From positions 134,200-198,199 of the forward strand of contig DATBLE010000047.1 in NCBI GenBank assembly GCA_036555585.1: a DNA stretch of 64,000 bases, read 5' to 3'. Positions 8,431 through 15,588 of this stretch are shown here, in pieces; the stretch's first letter is position 1, and every line of letters begins with the position of its first letter. The translations under genes and the position numbers were made by a program. Below the pieces are notes generated by a model. The model made no database searches. It was not told the origin of the DNA and saw only the letters and a program-made list of their open reading frames with translations. The DNA is from DATBLE01 sp036555585 (GTDB taxonomy: Bacteria > Actinomycetota > Thermoleophilia > Gaiellales > Gaiellaceae).

Positions 8431-8548
8431 CGAGGCTAGACGAGAACGCCGACGACTGGCGCGAGTCCACTACTCAGGCGTGGGCGAGGGGGTGACGCTC
8501 TGCCCAGCCTGCGCCGAGCGGGAGTTCGGCTGTGGTCTGACGCGCTAG
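8360..8548 (+). pseudogene. Degenerate small zinc-ribbon gene
   Basis: The plus frame ending at TAG 8546-8548 gives DECGRSPEARRERRRLARVH, then YSGVGEGVTLCPACAEREFG. This resembles small actinobacterial element proteins with one CxxC at each end. Here the first pair has lost a cysteine (SDEC) and the frame has no ATG, GTG or TTG before the conserved part, so I read it as a remnant. It overlaps the minus-strand remnant at its left end. Confidence 0.3.
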
Positions 8549-8549
8549 A

Positions 8550-8843
8550 TCACTTGCCGAGAACCTGTTGGTGCGTGCAGTGGTTCTCGATCGTGATGAC
8601 TCCGCCGTCGACGAAGAAGGTTACCCGGTCACCTCTGGACGCCCTCGCCTCGTACACGGGGCTGCCATCGACCGTCCGGCCCTTGAGCTGTTTCGTCCGC
8701 AGACCTCCACCCTGACGCCAGTCCTCGCGCAGTTGCCGAAAACACGTCAGCAAGGCTGCCTGGCTTCGCTTGTCCTTGCGCTCGAACTTCTTCAGCAGGG
8801 GCTCGGGGACCCGGACTGTCGTCAGTCTCCGCTCAGGAACCAA
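8550..8843 (-). CDS. RelE-like toxin-fold protein
   Basis: A 97-residue basic protein. Its C-terminal half, LRTKQLKGRTVDGSPVYEAR then RGDRVTFFVDGGVITIENHC and HQQVL, follows the RelE/ParE-superfamily pattern (strand with Trp/Tyr-E-x-R, R-x-T-F strand, final strand ending in a His). The N-terminal half is a charged helix (LLKKFERKDKRSQAALL). It overlaps the upstream small gene by 22 bases, as toxin genes often overlap antitoxins. RNase activity is an inference from fold resemblance; it could also be a catalytically inactive relative. Confidence 0.5.
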   Translation of the reverse strand: MVPERRLTTVRVPEPLLKKFERKDKRSQAALLTCFRQLREDWRQGGGLRTKQLKGRTVDGSPVYEARASRGDRVTFFVDGGVITIENHCTHQQVLGK

Positions 8844-9103
8844 CGGACGATGTCGTTCGGGTCGTCGGAGTCGAACTCGACATATTCACCGGCCTTCAGC
8901 GCCGCGAGAGACTCGCGGATGTCGGTCTGCCAATTCGCCGACCAGTAGTACGCTTGGTCGGAGGGGATCGACGCGGGCATGTCCTCGGGCAGGCGGTCAG
9001 CCGGGACGCTGCCGGCGCCAGACATCGGGAGCAGCGCGAAAACGACGCTGCTCGCGATCGACGCGGTCGCGATTCGGTTCGGCGAGATGTCGAGGGCACT
9101 CAC
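8822..9103 (-). CDS. Small protein upstream of RelE-like gene, possible antitoxin
   Basis: A 93-residue protein whose C-terminal half (YYWSANWQTDIRESLAALKA, then EYVEFDSDDPNDIVRWFL) looks like the toxin-binding tail of small antitoxins: a short helix followed by an acidic F-D-S-x-D-D segment. The N-terminal third is mildly hydrophobic (IATASIASSVVFALLP) and not typical of a DNA-binding domain, so the true start might be the ATG at 8980. At 9103 the start overlaps the upstream stop by ATGA, supporting translation of the long form. Antitoxin function is inferred from position. Confidence 0.45.
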   Translation of the reverse strand: MSALDISPNRIATASIASSVVFALLPMSGAGSVPADRLPEDMPASIPSDQAYYWSANWQTDIRESLAALKAGEYVEFDSDDPNDIVRWFLSGD

Positions 9104-9423
9104 GGTGTCTCCTCCTCTCCGAAAAGGCGGTCGTGGTTGGCGAGGTTCTCCTGCAGTAGTCGGATCAGCTCTTCCGTCCGCTGCCGATTGAAGCCTACGC
9201 GCGCGACAGGCTTGACCTCGACGAACGTGATCTGCTGCGCCTGAGCGGCCACCTGTTCCGGCTCGCCGAGAAGCAGCGGCGGCGTGACGATCCCGAAAGA
9301 CAGCAAAAATTCCTCACGTGCGACGAACTGAATCGCCATTTGGTTAGCGACCAGCACGGGCAGCTCATCCAGGCCGACCCAAACGAGCGGGCGACTGAAG
9401 TCGGTGCTTTCGGGCTCAGCCAT
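9100..9423 (-). CDS. DUF3467-like protein
   Basis: A 107-residue protein with the pattern of DUF3467: a central strand region (ANQMAIQFVAREEFLLSFG), then VEVKPVARVGFNRQRTEELI and LLQENLANHDRLFG at the end. The molecular role of DUF3467 is unknown; members are often found in mobile regions. It is the first of three overlapping minus-strand genes (this gene, the small protein at 9103 and the RelE-like protein at 8843). The family call rests on the C-terminal pattern and is moderate. Confidence 0.5.
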   Translation of the reverse strand: MAEPESTDFSRPLVWVGLDELPVLVANQMAIQFVAREEFLLSFGIVTPPLLLGEPEQVAAQAQQITFVEVKPVARVGFNRQRTEELIRLLQENLANHDRLFGEEETP

Positions 9424-9776
9424 GATCTACCCCTCGGTACTTCAACGTGGGAGCTTGAGCATACGCCTCTCGAGGTCTGCACCGAACGAGCATTCCGGGC
9501 AATCCTGACGCAGTTGACCCGCGCAACCAGGCCATTTCCGCTTGGCTGCACGGGTCGATTTGGGCCCGCCTGGACTCGGACTCGCCTGCCAGTCGTCCTT
9601 CTCCTCCGAAGCAACCACAGCCACAACGGTGTAAACACGACTGGGTCTTTCGCAGGGCCTCGAGCGCGGCACCGTCACCCTGAGTAGACGAATCTGTGAC
9701 AACTTGTCGAGCTTCTGTTGCCAATTTGTTGCCAAGCGCGGATTCGGAGAGCCCGGCCTCTTCCTCTCTCAACAAA
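9424..9776. other. Stretch between element genes and tRNA-Val; possible attachment region
   Basis: No gene is convincing here. One minus-strand frame (9442-9735) has a TTG start, ends 18 bases before the DUF3467-like gene and contains a CPEC motif, but has no ribosome site. The perfect 9-base direct repeats TGTTGCCAA at 9716-9724 and 9727-9735 lie about 75 bases beyond the tRNA 3' end. Such repeats can be integrase arm-binding sites, which would fit an attachment region here. Confidence 0.35.
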
Positions 9777-9802
9777 GAAACCCGCCGTTAGCGGCGGGTT
9801 TC
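9777..9802 (-). terminator. Terminator hairpin after tRNA-Val
   Basis: Perfect 11-base inverted repeat (GAAACCCGCCG / CGGCGGGTTTC) with a 4-base loop. On the minus strand it is followed by TTTGTTG. It starts six bases after the tRNA 3' end and fits an intrinsic terminator. Confidence 0.8.
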
Positions 9803-9807
9803 TGAGG

Positions 9808-9880
9808 TGGGCGGTACTGGGCTCGAACCAGTGACCCCCAGCTTGTCGAGCTGGTGCTCTCCCAACTGAGCTAACCGCCC
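9808..9880 (-). tRNA. tRNA-Val (anticodon GAC)
   Basis: A 73-base cloverleaf: acceptor stem GGGCGGT pairing with ACCGCCC, D-arm containing TTAGCTCAGTTGGGAGAGC, anticodon stem CCAGC/GCTGG enclosing the loop TCGACAA (anticodon GAC, codons GUC/GUU), and a T-arm with GGTTCGAGCCC. The discriminator base is A; CCA is not encoded. The 3' end faces the mobile region, so this tRNA is the natural candidate for the integrase attachment site. Confidence 0.95.
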
Positions 9881-9968
9881 TGGCGCGCGTAGGTTAGCCA
9901 TTCGCGCCGACGATCGCGCCCTCCTGCAGGCTCACCACGACCACGCGGCGGCGCGGTACCGTCCGGAC

Positions 9969-10354
9969 ATGGCGACGCGTCGCGCATCCTGCTCGTGCGG
10001 GCAGCTCACGGTCGAGGTCGAGGATGACCCGGTGAGGGTCTCGATCTGCCACTGCCTCGCCTGCCAGCGGCGCACAGGAAGCGTGTTCGGGATGCAGGCG
10101 CGTTGGCCCCGCGCGCAGGGATAGAGGGCGACGCGACCGAGTACGTGCGAATCTCCGACGAGGGCGAGGGGCGCTCGCTCTTCTTCTGCCCGCGCTGCGG
10201 CGCGACCGTCTACTACTGGACCGACCCCGAGCACATCGCGGTGCCGGTTGGCGCCTTCGCCGATCCGAGCTTCCCGGCGCCGCGCGTCTCGGTGTGGGAG
10301 GAGCGCATGCACCCGTGGGTCGGCCTGCCCGACGGGATCGAGCACATCGGCTGA
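9969..10354 (+). pseudogene. GFA/CENP-V family protein, frameshifted
   Basis: The family has a zinc-bound Mss4-like fold, related to glutathione-dependent formaldehyde-activating enzymes. The first frame (ATG 9969) gives SCSCGQLTVEVEDDP and ICHCLACQRRTGSVFGMQAR, then meets TAG at 10122-10124. The next frame continues the same protein: IEGDATEYVRISDEGEG, FFCPRCGATVYYW and the family C-terminus to TGA at 10352. All zinc cysteines are present across the two parts. A loss of one base (or two gained) near 10118 explains the break. It is either a true frameshift mutation or a sequencing error. Confidence 0.75.
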
Positions 10355-10512
10355 GCTCGAGGCCGCCGAGGCGATCGCGGACCGCTCGTAAGCATTCCAT
10401 TAGGACGTGATTCACAGCGCAGTGCGCTGGAAACACCCACGTATCGATCGCGACGCCGATGCGCCGTCGTGGTCTGCCACTTCGAACGGAAAGCGAGGAA
10501 AGGAGTCCGAGC

Positions 10513-11661
10513 ATGCCTGTCGTGCGCACGAAGAGGCGGTGGACGCTCCTGGGCGGAGCGTTCGGCGCAGGTCTGGCGGCGGTGGTCGTCTCGGCGGTCA
10601 CGTTCCTGGCCGGCTCCGGGATGGCGGCCAGCACCGTCAAGCCCGAGGTCACCACCCAGCCCACCATCTCCGGGACGCCACAGGAGGGGAAGACGCTGAC
10701 CGGCGATCGGGGCAACTGGTCGAACAGCCCCTCCGACTTCACCTACGACTGGCTCCGCTGCAACAAGAACGGAGGCGGCTGCTCGGCGATCGACGGCGAG
10801 CATTCGCGTGAGTACAAGCTCAGGTCGAACGACGTCGGCAACACGCTCCGCTTCCGGGTCCACGCGGAGAACGCCGACGGCACGACCGACGCCACGACGG
10901 TGCCGACGGCCGTGATCGTCAGCGCCACGGCCAACCAGCCGGTGGCCACCTCGCCGCCGACGATCTCGGGGACGCCCCAGCAGGGCAAGGCCCTGACCGG
11001 TTCGCGTGGGTCCTGGAGCAACAGCCCGTCGGACTTCAACTACTACTGGCTTCGCTGCGACAAGAACGGCGGCAGCTGCGCCACGATCGGCGGTGCCGGT
11101 GGATCGACGAAGTACACGCTGACCTCGGCGGACGTCGGGAACACGGTCCGCTTCAGGGTCCAGGCGAAGAACAACGACGGCACGAGCACGGCGACGTCGG
11201 TCCCGACCGCCGTGATCCAGAAGACGGCGACGACGCCGCCGCCGCCGCCCCAGCGCACGAACGGCTGCCCCGCCGAGGGCAATCCCGACAAGGTCTCGGA
11301 GATCTCCGCTCCGGCCCGCCTGCTCGTCGACACGCTGCAGGCCAGCCCGCGGACCGCGACCGCGGCCACGGACACGCTCGTGGTCCGCTTCCACGTCACC
11401 TCGAGCTGCGGCGGTCCGGTTCAGGGTGCGCTCGTCTACGCGACCGCGACTCCCTACAACCAGTTCGCGATCCCGGCCGAGCAGCCCACCGGCTCGAACG
11501 GCTGGGCGGAGCTCCGGTTCCACCGCATGGCCGGATTCCCGGTCAGCAGCAAGCAGCAGCTGATCGCGATGTTCGTCCGGGCCCGGAAGCCCGGGGGCAA
11601 CCTCCTCGGCGGCATCTCGACACGGAGGCTCGTCTCGATCCACGTCGACCTGAACGGCTAG
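10513..11661 (+). CDS. Secreted protein with two Ig-like repeats
   Basis: A 382-residue exported or surface protein. The N-terminus has basic residues and a hydrophobic segment (FGAGLAAVVVSAVTFLAGSG) suiting a signal peptide or anchor. Two ~90-residue repeats follow, each with PTISGTPQ.GK.LTG, NSPSDF, a YxWLRC motif and a second cysteine, the pattern of bacterial Ig-like adhesion-type repeats. A proline hinge (TTPPPPPQRTNGC) leads to a C-terminal beta-rich domain with one more cysteine pair. The start at 10513 has AAAGGAGT upstream; an earlier ATG at 10459 has none. A strong terminator follows. Function is unknown, probably cell-surface. Confidence 0.75.
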   Translation: MPVVRTKRRWTLLGGAFGAGLAAVVVSAVTFLAGSGMAASTVKPEVTTQPTISGTPQEGKTLTGDRGNWSNSPSDFTYDWLRCNKNGGGCSAIDGEHSREYKLRSNDVGNTLRFRVHAENADGTTDATTVPTAVIVSATANQPVATSPPTISGTPQQGKALTGSRGSWSNSPSDFNYYWLRCDKNGGSCATIGGAGGSTKYTLTSADVGNTVRFRVQAKNNDGTSTATSVPTAVIQKTATTPPPPPQRTNGCPAEGNPDKVSEISAPARLLVDTLQASPRTATAATDTLVVRFHVTSSCGGPVQGALVYATATPYNQFAIPAEQPTGSNGWAELRFHRMAGFPVSSKQQLIAMFVRARKPGGNLLGGISTRRLVSIHVDLNG

Positions 11662-11683
11662 GGCCGACGGGACAGGCGACAAG

Positions 11684-11715
11684 GAGGCCCCGGCGACCCA
11701 ACCCGCCGGGGCCTC
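11684..11715. terminator. Bidirectional terminator between convergent genes
   Basis: A perfect 12-base stem (GAGGCCCCGGCG / CGCCGGGGCCTC) with an 8-base loop. It lies 22 bases after the Ig-repeat gene and overlaps the stop codon of the convergent signalling gene at 11714. There is no long U-tract; it is called from stem strength and position. Confidence 0.75.
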
Positions 11716-13933
11716 AGTCGCCGGTCGTCGCAGCTGCGCCTGCGCGCTGCTCGTGCGCTTCGGCGGCGCGTTCGGAGCCCGGGCTCACGTCGAACTCGAG
11801 CACCACCGTCGTCCCCTGCGGCGTGCGGTGGATGTGCACGTGCTCGCTCAGGGCTCGCATGATCTCCATGCCGTGGCCGCTCGACTCCGTGTGGGCCTCG
11901 GTGCGCCACCGCCCCGAGTCCCGGATGCGGATGACCAGCCTGCCGTCGCTGCGGAGACGGAGCTCGAGCGTCGCCTCGCCGGGCTGCTCGCCGTAGGCGT
12001 GCCGCACGGTGTTCGCGCAGCCCTCGCCGCAGGCCTGGACGATCGTCTCGATCTGCCGCGCCTCGACGCCCTGGCCGCCGAGCCAGGCCCGCAGCTCCTG
12101 CCGCACCGTGTGCAGCGACTTCGGGACGGCCGGGAAGACCCGGCTGAAGATCTGCGAGTCGCCGGCCTCGCGCCGCAGGCAGAGGAAGACGAGGTCGTCG
12201 AGGCTCCCCTGGGCGAACTCGTCGACGATCTCGTCGCAGAGGCGCTCGGGCTCGTGCCCGACGCGGGCGATCGCGGCGTTCTTCAGACGGGCGAGCCCGC
12301 TGTCGATCGAGTCGGCGCGGCGCTCGATAAGGCCGTCGGTGTAGAGGATCAGGGTCGAGCCCTCCGCCAGGAAGGCGCGGCCCTCCGGCCGGCCGTTCGC
12401 TCCGTCGAGCGAGAGGCAGAGCGGCAGGCCCGCGCCGCCCTCGAGGAAACGGGCCTCGCCCTCCCGGTCGATCACGAGCGGAGGCGGATGACCGGCCAGC
12501 GAGTAGCGCAGCTCGCCCGTCTCGGGCTGGAGCTGCACGGCCGCCACCGTGCCGAAGCGCGCCTCTTCGATCTTCTCCGCGAACTGGTCGAGCCGGCCGA
12601 GCAGCTCGGGCACGCTGTCGACGACGAGGCCGAGCGCGCCCGTGGCGCTGCGCAGCTTGCCCATCGCGGTCGCAGCCTGGACGCCGTGGCCGACGACGTC
12701 GCCGACGGCGACGAGGATGCGGCCGTCGTCCCGCTCGATCAGGTCGTACCAGTCTCCGCCCACCTCGAGCTCGGCGGTGCCGGGCAGGTAGCGCCAGGCC
12801 GCCGCGACCGCCGTGCTCGCCACCTCGGGCCGGCCCAGCAGGCTCTGCTGGAGCGCCTTCGACCGCTCCTGCTCGGCCTCGAACAGGCGCGAGTTGTCGA
12901 CCGCCATCGCCGCCTTGCGGGCGACGTCCTTGGCGATCTCGAGCTCCTCGTCCCCGTAGCTCTCGTCGCGCGCGACCGCGCAGACGACGAGGACGCCGAG
13001 CGAGCGCCGCCCGAGCGCCAGCGGAGCCGCGATGAGGCTCCGGAAGTCCAGCCTGGCGCAGAGCAGGTCTCCCTCGTTCCCGAGCCCGAGGTCCCGCCAG
13101 GTGTCGGGCGTCACCGGCTCGACCAGGCGGGCCCGTGGCTCGTCGAAGACCCAGGAGCCGAACGACGACAGGTTGCTCCGCGTCCCGACGAGCCGCTGGA
13201 GCAGGTCGTCCTGGGTTCCCCGCGTGGCAACGGCCGCGACCTCGACGACGCCGTCCGGCTCGACCAGCTGCACCAGCGCGACGTCGCCCAGCTCGGGAAT
13301 ACAGGTCTGCGCAAGCTGGCCGGCCCGGCCTCTCACGTCGAGCCGCCTCTCGAGAGCGGCGGCGACGCTCGCCGCGAAGCGCGAGCGGCGATGCCGCTGC
13401 TCGGCCGCCTCGCGCTCGAGCCGCTCCTGCTCCTGCTCCCGGAGGAGGCGCGCCTGCCGCGCGATCTCCCGGTTCTTCTCGAAGAGGTCCACGAACACGG
13501 CGACCTTCGAGCGCAGGATCGCCGGGTCGACCGGCTTGACGATGTAGTCCACCGCACCTGCCTCGTAGCCCCGGAAGACGTGCTCGGGGCTCGCCGAGAT
13601 CCCGGTCAGGAAGATGATCGGAACCGAGCGCGTGTGGGCGTGGGCGCGGATCAGCGCGGCGGTCTCGAACCCGTCCAGCTCCGGCATCTGGACGTCGAGC
13701 AGGATCACCGCGAACTGCTCGGTCTCGAGCAGCCGGAGCGCCTCGCGGCCCGAGGTGGCGGTACCGATCGGATTGCCGAGCGGCTCGAGGAACGCCTCGA
13801 GCGCCTGCAGGTTCTCGGGGCGGTCGTCCACGATCAGGACGGCGGCCGCCTCCGAATCGACGGGAACGCCGGCGTTGCCGACGCCGTCGCCGCCCTGCCG
13901 GTCTGGGCCCCGGCCGTCCATGCCGGGCATCAT
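11714..13933 (-). CDS. Response regulator-GAF-PP2C phosphatase-HATPase fusion (RsbU/RsbW-type signalling protein)
   Basis: About 739 residues with four modules in order: a receiver domain (VLIVDDRPENLQAL, phospho-acceptor in ILLDVQMPELDG, KPVD), a coiled coil rich in R/E/Q, a GAF domain (SLIAAPLALGRRSLGVLVV), a SpoIIE/PP2C phosphatase (VGGDWYDLI, VAVGDVVGHGVQAA, LAGHPPPL, LYTDGLIE) and a C-terminal GHKL ATPase (CGEGCANTVRHAYG, IRIRDSGRW, GHGMEIM). Known relatives control anti-sigma/anti-anti-sigma switches. Having both phosphatase and kinase-like ATPase in one chain suggests partner switching by one protein. No antagonist gene is adjacent. The start at 13933 follows GAGGGTGG. Confidence 0.88.
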   Translation of the reverse strand: MMPGMDGRGPDRQGGDGVGNAGVPVDSEAAAVLIVDDRPENLQALEAFLEPLGNPIGTATSGREALRLLETEQFAVILLDVQMPELDGFETAALIRAHAHTRSVPIIFLTGISASPEHVFRGYEAGAVDYIVKPVDPAILRSKVAVFVDLFEKNREIARQARLLREQEQERLEREAAEQRHRRSRFAASVAAALERRLDVRGRAGQLAQTCIPELGDVALVQLVEPDGVVEVAAVATRGTQDDLLQRLVGTRSNLSSFGSWVFDEPRARLVEPVTPDTWRDLGLGNEGDLLCARLDFRSLIAAPLALGRRSLGVLVVCAVARDESYGDEELEIAKDVARKAAMAVDNSRLFEAEQERSKALQQSLLGRPEVASTAVAAAWRYLPGTAELEVGGDWYDLIERDDGRILVAVGDVVGHGVQAATAMGKLRSATGALGLVVDSVPELLGRLDQFAEKIEEARFGTVAAVQLQPETGELRYSLAGHPPPLVIDREGEARFLEGGAGLPLCLSLDGANGRPEGRAFLAEGSTLILYTDGLIERRADSIDSGLARLKNAAIARVGHEPERLCDEIVDEFAQGSLDDLVFLCLRREAGDSQIFSRVFPAVPKSLHTVRQELRAWLGGQGVEARQIETIVQACGEGCANTVRHAYGEQPGEATLELRLRSDGRLVIRIRDSGRWRTEAHTESSGHGMEIMRALSEHVHIHRTPQGTTVVLEFDVSPGSERAAEAHEQRAGAAATTGD

Positions 13934-14061
13934 CGCATCCACCCTCGACGGCGCGGCGGCCGCGAGCCGACGGCTGCCTTTCCCCTCCGGGTACATTGGG
14001 AGAGGGTCTGCCCGGCGGAGGTTTCGGGCGCTGTCAGCTCGGGAAACGGGTGGGAGTGGGC

Positions 14062-14424
14062 GTGGTGAAGGCGGTCATCGCGGCGGGAATCGGGGTCGGC
14101 GCCGTGGCGCTGGCGCTGTTCTTCACGCTGCGCCACGACGGCGGCGGCCGCGTCGCCGCGGCTCATCCGGCGGCGGAGGAGGCGGCTCCGAGCTGCGAGA
14201 GCCGCCTGATCCGGGACTGGGCCGACGGCCGGATCGACGGCACCTATCCGCTCAAGTGCTACCGGACCGCCCTGCGCTCGCTGCCTGCCGACCTCCGGGT
14301 GTACTCCAGCGCACCCGACGACATCGCACAGGCGCTCTCAGAGCGAATCCTCCAGAGTCACCGTCAGAAGATCTCCGGGCACCAGGGCGCGCCGTCCGTC
14401 CGGAAGATCGCATCGGCACCGTAG
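14062..14424 (+). CDS. Small anchored/secreted protein, unknown function
   Basis: A 120-residue protein with one N-terminal transmembrane or signal segment (VIAAGIGVGAVALALFFTL) and a conserved-looking domain: CESRLIRDWADGRIDGTYPL then KCYRTALRSLPADLRVYSSA and DDIAQAL. The two cysteines may pair outside the membrane. I recall similar small proteins from related actinobacteria but know no function. GTG 14062 follows GGGAG. Its last 61 bases overlap, tail to tail, the acetyltransferase gene on the other strand. Confidence 0.6.
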   Translation: MVKAVIAAGIGVGAVALALFFTLRHDGGGRVAAAHPAAEEAAPSCESRLIRDWADGRIDGTYPLKCYRTALRSLPADLRVYSSAPDDIAQALSERILQSHRQKISGHQGAPSVRKIASAP

Positions 14425-15581
14425 ACCGCTCCCTCCGTCCGCACGTCCAGGCGGCCCGCCCGGTCGAGGTCGCGGAAGGTGAAGCCTCCCAGGTAGACCG
14501 CACCGAGGTCGGAGACGTCGAGGGCGATGTCGGCATCGTCCTTCGTCCTCGCCGCCTCGCCGCCCTCCACCCGCCAGCGGCCCTCGTTCCACGGGCAGAA
14601 GTCGTCGCGCACCTCCAGGACGACCGCGCCGTCGCCTGCATAGCCGCGCCCGGAGAGGGCCGCCCCGACGTCGACCAGCCGCACCCAGAGCCCGTCGGAG
14701 AGCGTCGGCTTCGCCAGGTTGAGGCGGGCGAGCAGCAGGAGGAGCGGATGGTCGACCGGCTGGAGGCTCGCCGAGACCGTCTTCGTCCAGTCGACGTCGA
14801 GGAGGTAGCGCCAGATCGACGCGGTCGCCGCCGGCGTCGTGCTCAGCACCTCGATCGTCCGCAGCTTCGTCTCCGGCCCGAGGTCGCCAAACGAGACGTG
14901 CAGCCGGTAGATCGCGTACGCCTGCGGCTCGCCGTCGACGTCCAGGACGGCGACGTGCTTCGGGCCGCCGCCGAAGCGGAAGCCCTCGGGATCGACCAGC
15001 TGGCGGTTCCGCCACCAGGCCTCGGAGCGCGCGTACATGCCGGGCGTCACCCGCTGCACCGCGTCGTAGACCGGCGGCAGCATCCTCGCGGCGGCGTCGA
15101 AGTCGACCAGGCGGACGCGGCCGACCGTCTCGACGCCTGGCCGGAACGCCGAGAACGACTTGTCGACGTCGAACTGGGCGTTCAGCGAGGCGAGGCCGTA
15201 GCCGTACCGCCCGTAGATCGTCTCCTCCGAGGCCCAGAGCGCCGCGAGCGGCTCGCCGCGCTCGTGCACGTCGTCGAGCTGGGCACGCATCATCGAGCGG
15301 AGGATCCCGCGGCGGCGGTGGGTGGGCAGGACGCCCACGACCGTGACGCCGGCCGTCGGCAGCTGGGCGCCGCCGGGCACGGTCATGCGCAGCGCCAACG
15401 CTCCGGCGCCGCCGACGACGGAGCCGTCGTCCTCGACCGCGGCGTGCATCCGCTCGAGCTCGAAGACCTTCTGCCAGCGCTCGAGCCAGTCGTCGTCCGG
15501 CTGCTCGCGGCCGAAGTAGTGGACGATCACGGAGACGGCGTCCCGCAGCTCGTCGGGGCTGGTGCAGGTGCGGATCTTCAT
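14364..15581 (-). CDS. Eis-like GNAT acetyltransferase
   Basis: A 405-residue protein of the Eis family. The N-terminal GNAT domain shows TVVGVLPTHRRRGILRSMM (acetyl-CoA-binding Q/RxxGxG/A variant, about 80-98) and EETIYGRYGYG. A second GNAT-like domain follows, then a C-terminal sterol-carrier-like domain (GGFTFRDLDRAGRLDV). The chain ends in ...PEIF; in Mycobacterium Eis the C-terminal Phe carboxylate is the catalytic base, and this protein keeps a terminal Phe. Known Eis proteins acetylate amines, including aminoglycosides. The substrate here is unknown. It lies 7 bases after pcrA and is likely co-transcribed with it. Confidence 0.85.
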   Translation of the reverse strand: MKIRTCTSPDELRDAVSVIVHYFGREQPDDDWLERWQKVFELERMHAAVEDDGSVVGGAGALALRMTVPGGAQLPTAGVTVVGVLPTHRRRGILRSMMRAQLDDVHERGEPLAALWASEETIYGRYGYGLASLNAQFDVDKSFSAFRPGVETVGRVRLVDFDAAARMLPPVYDAVQRVTPGMYARSEAWWRNRQLVDPEGFRFGGGPKHVAVLDVDGEPQAYAIYRLHVSFGDLGPETKLRTIEVLSTTPAATASIWRYLLDVDWTKTVSASLQPVDHPLLLLLARLNLAKPTLSDGLWVRLVDVGAALSGRGYAGDGAVVLEVRDDFCPWNEGRWRVEGGEAARTKDDADIALDVSDLGAVYLGGFTFRDLDRAGRLDVRTEGAVYGADAIFRTDGAPWCPEIF

Positions 15582-15588
15582 GCGGACG

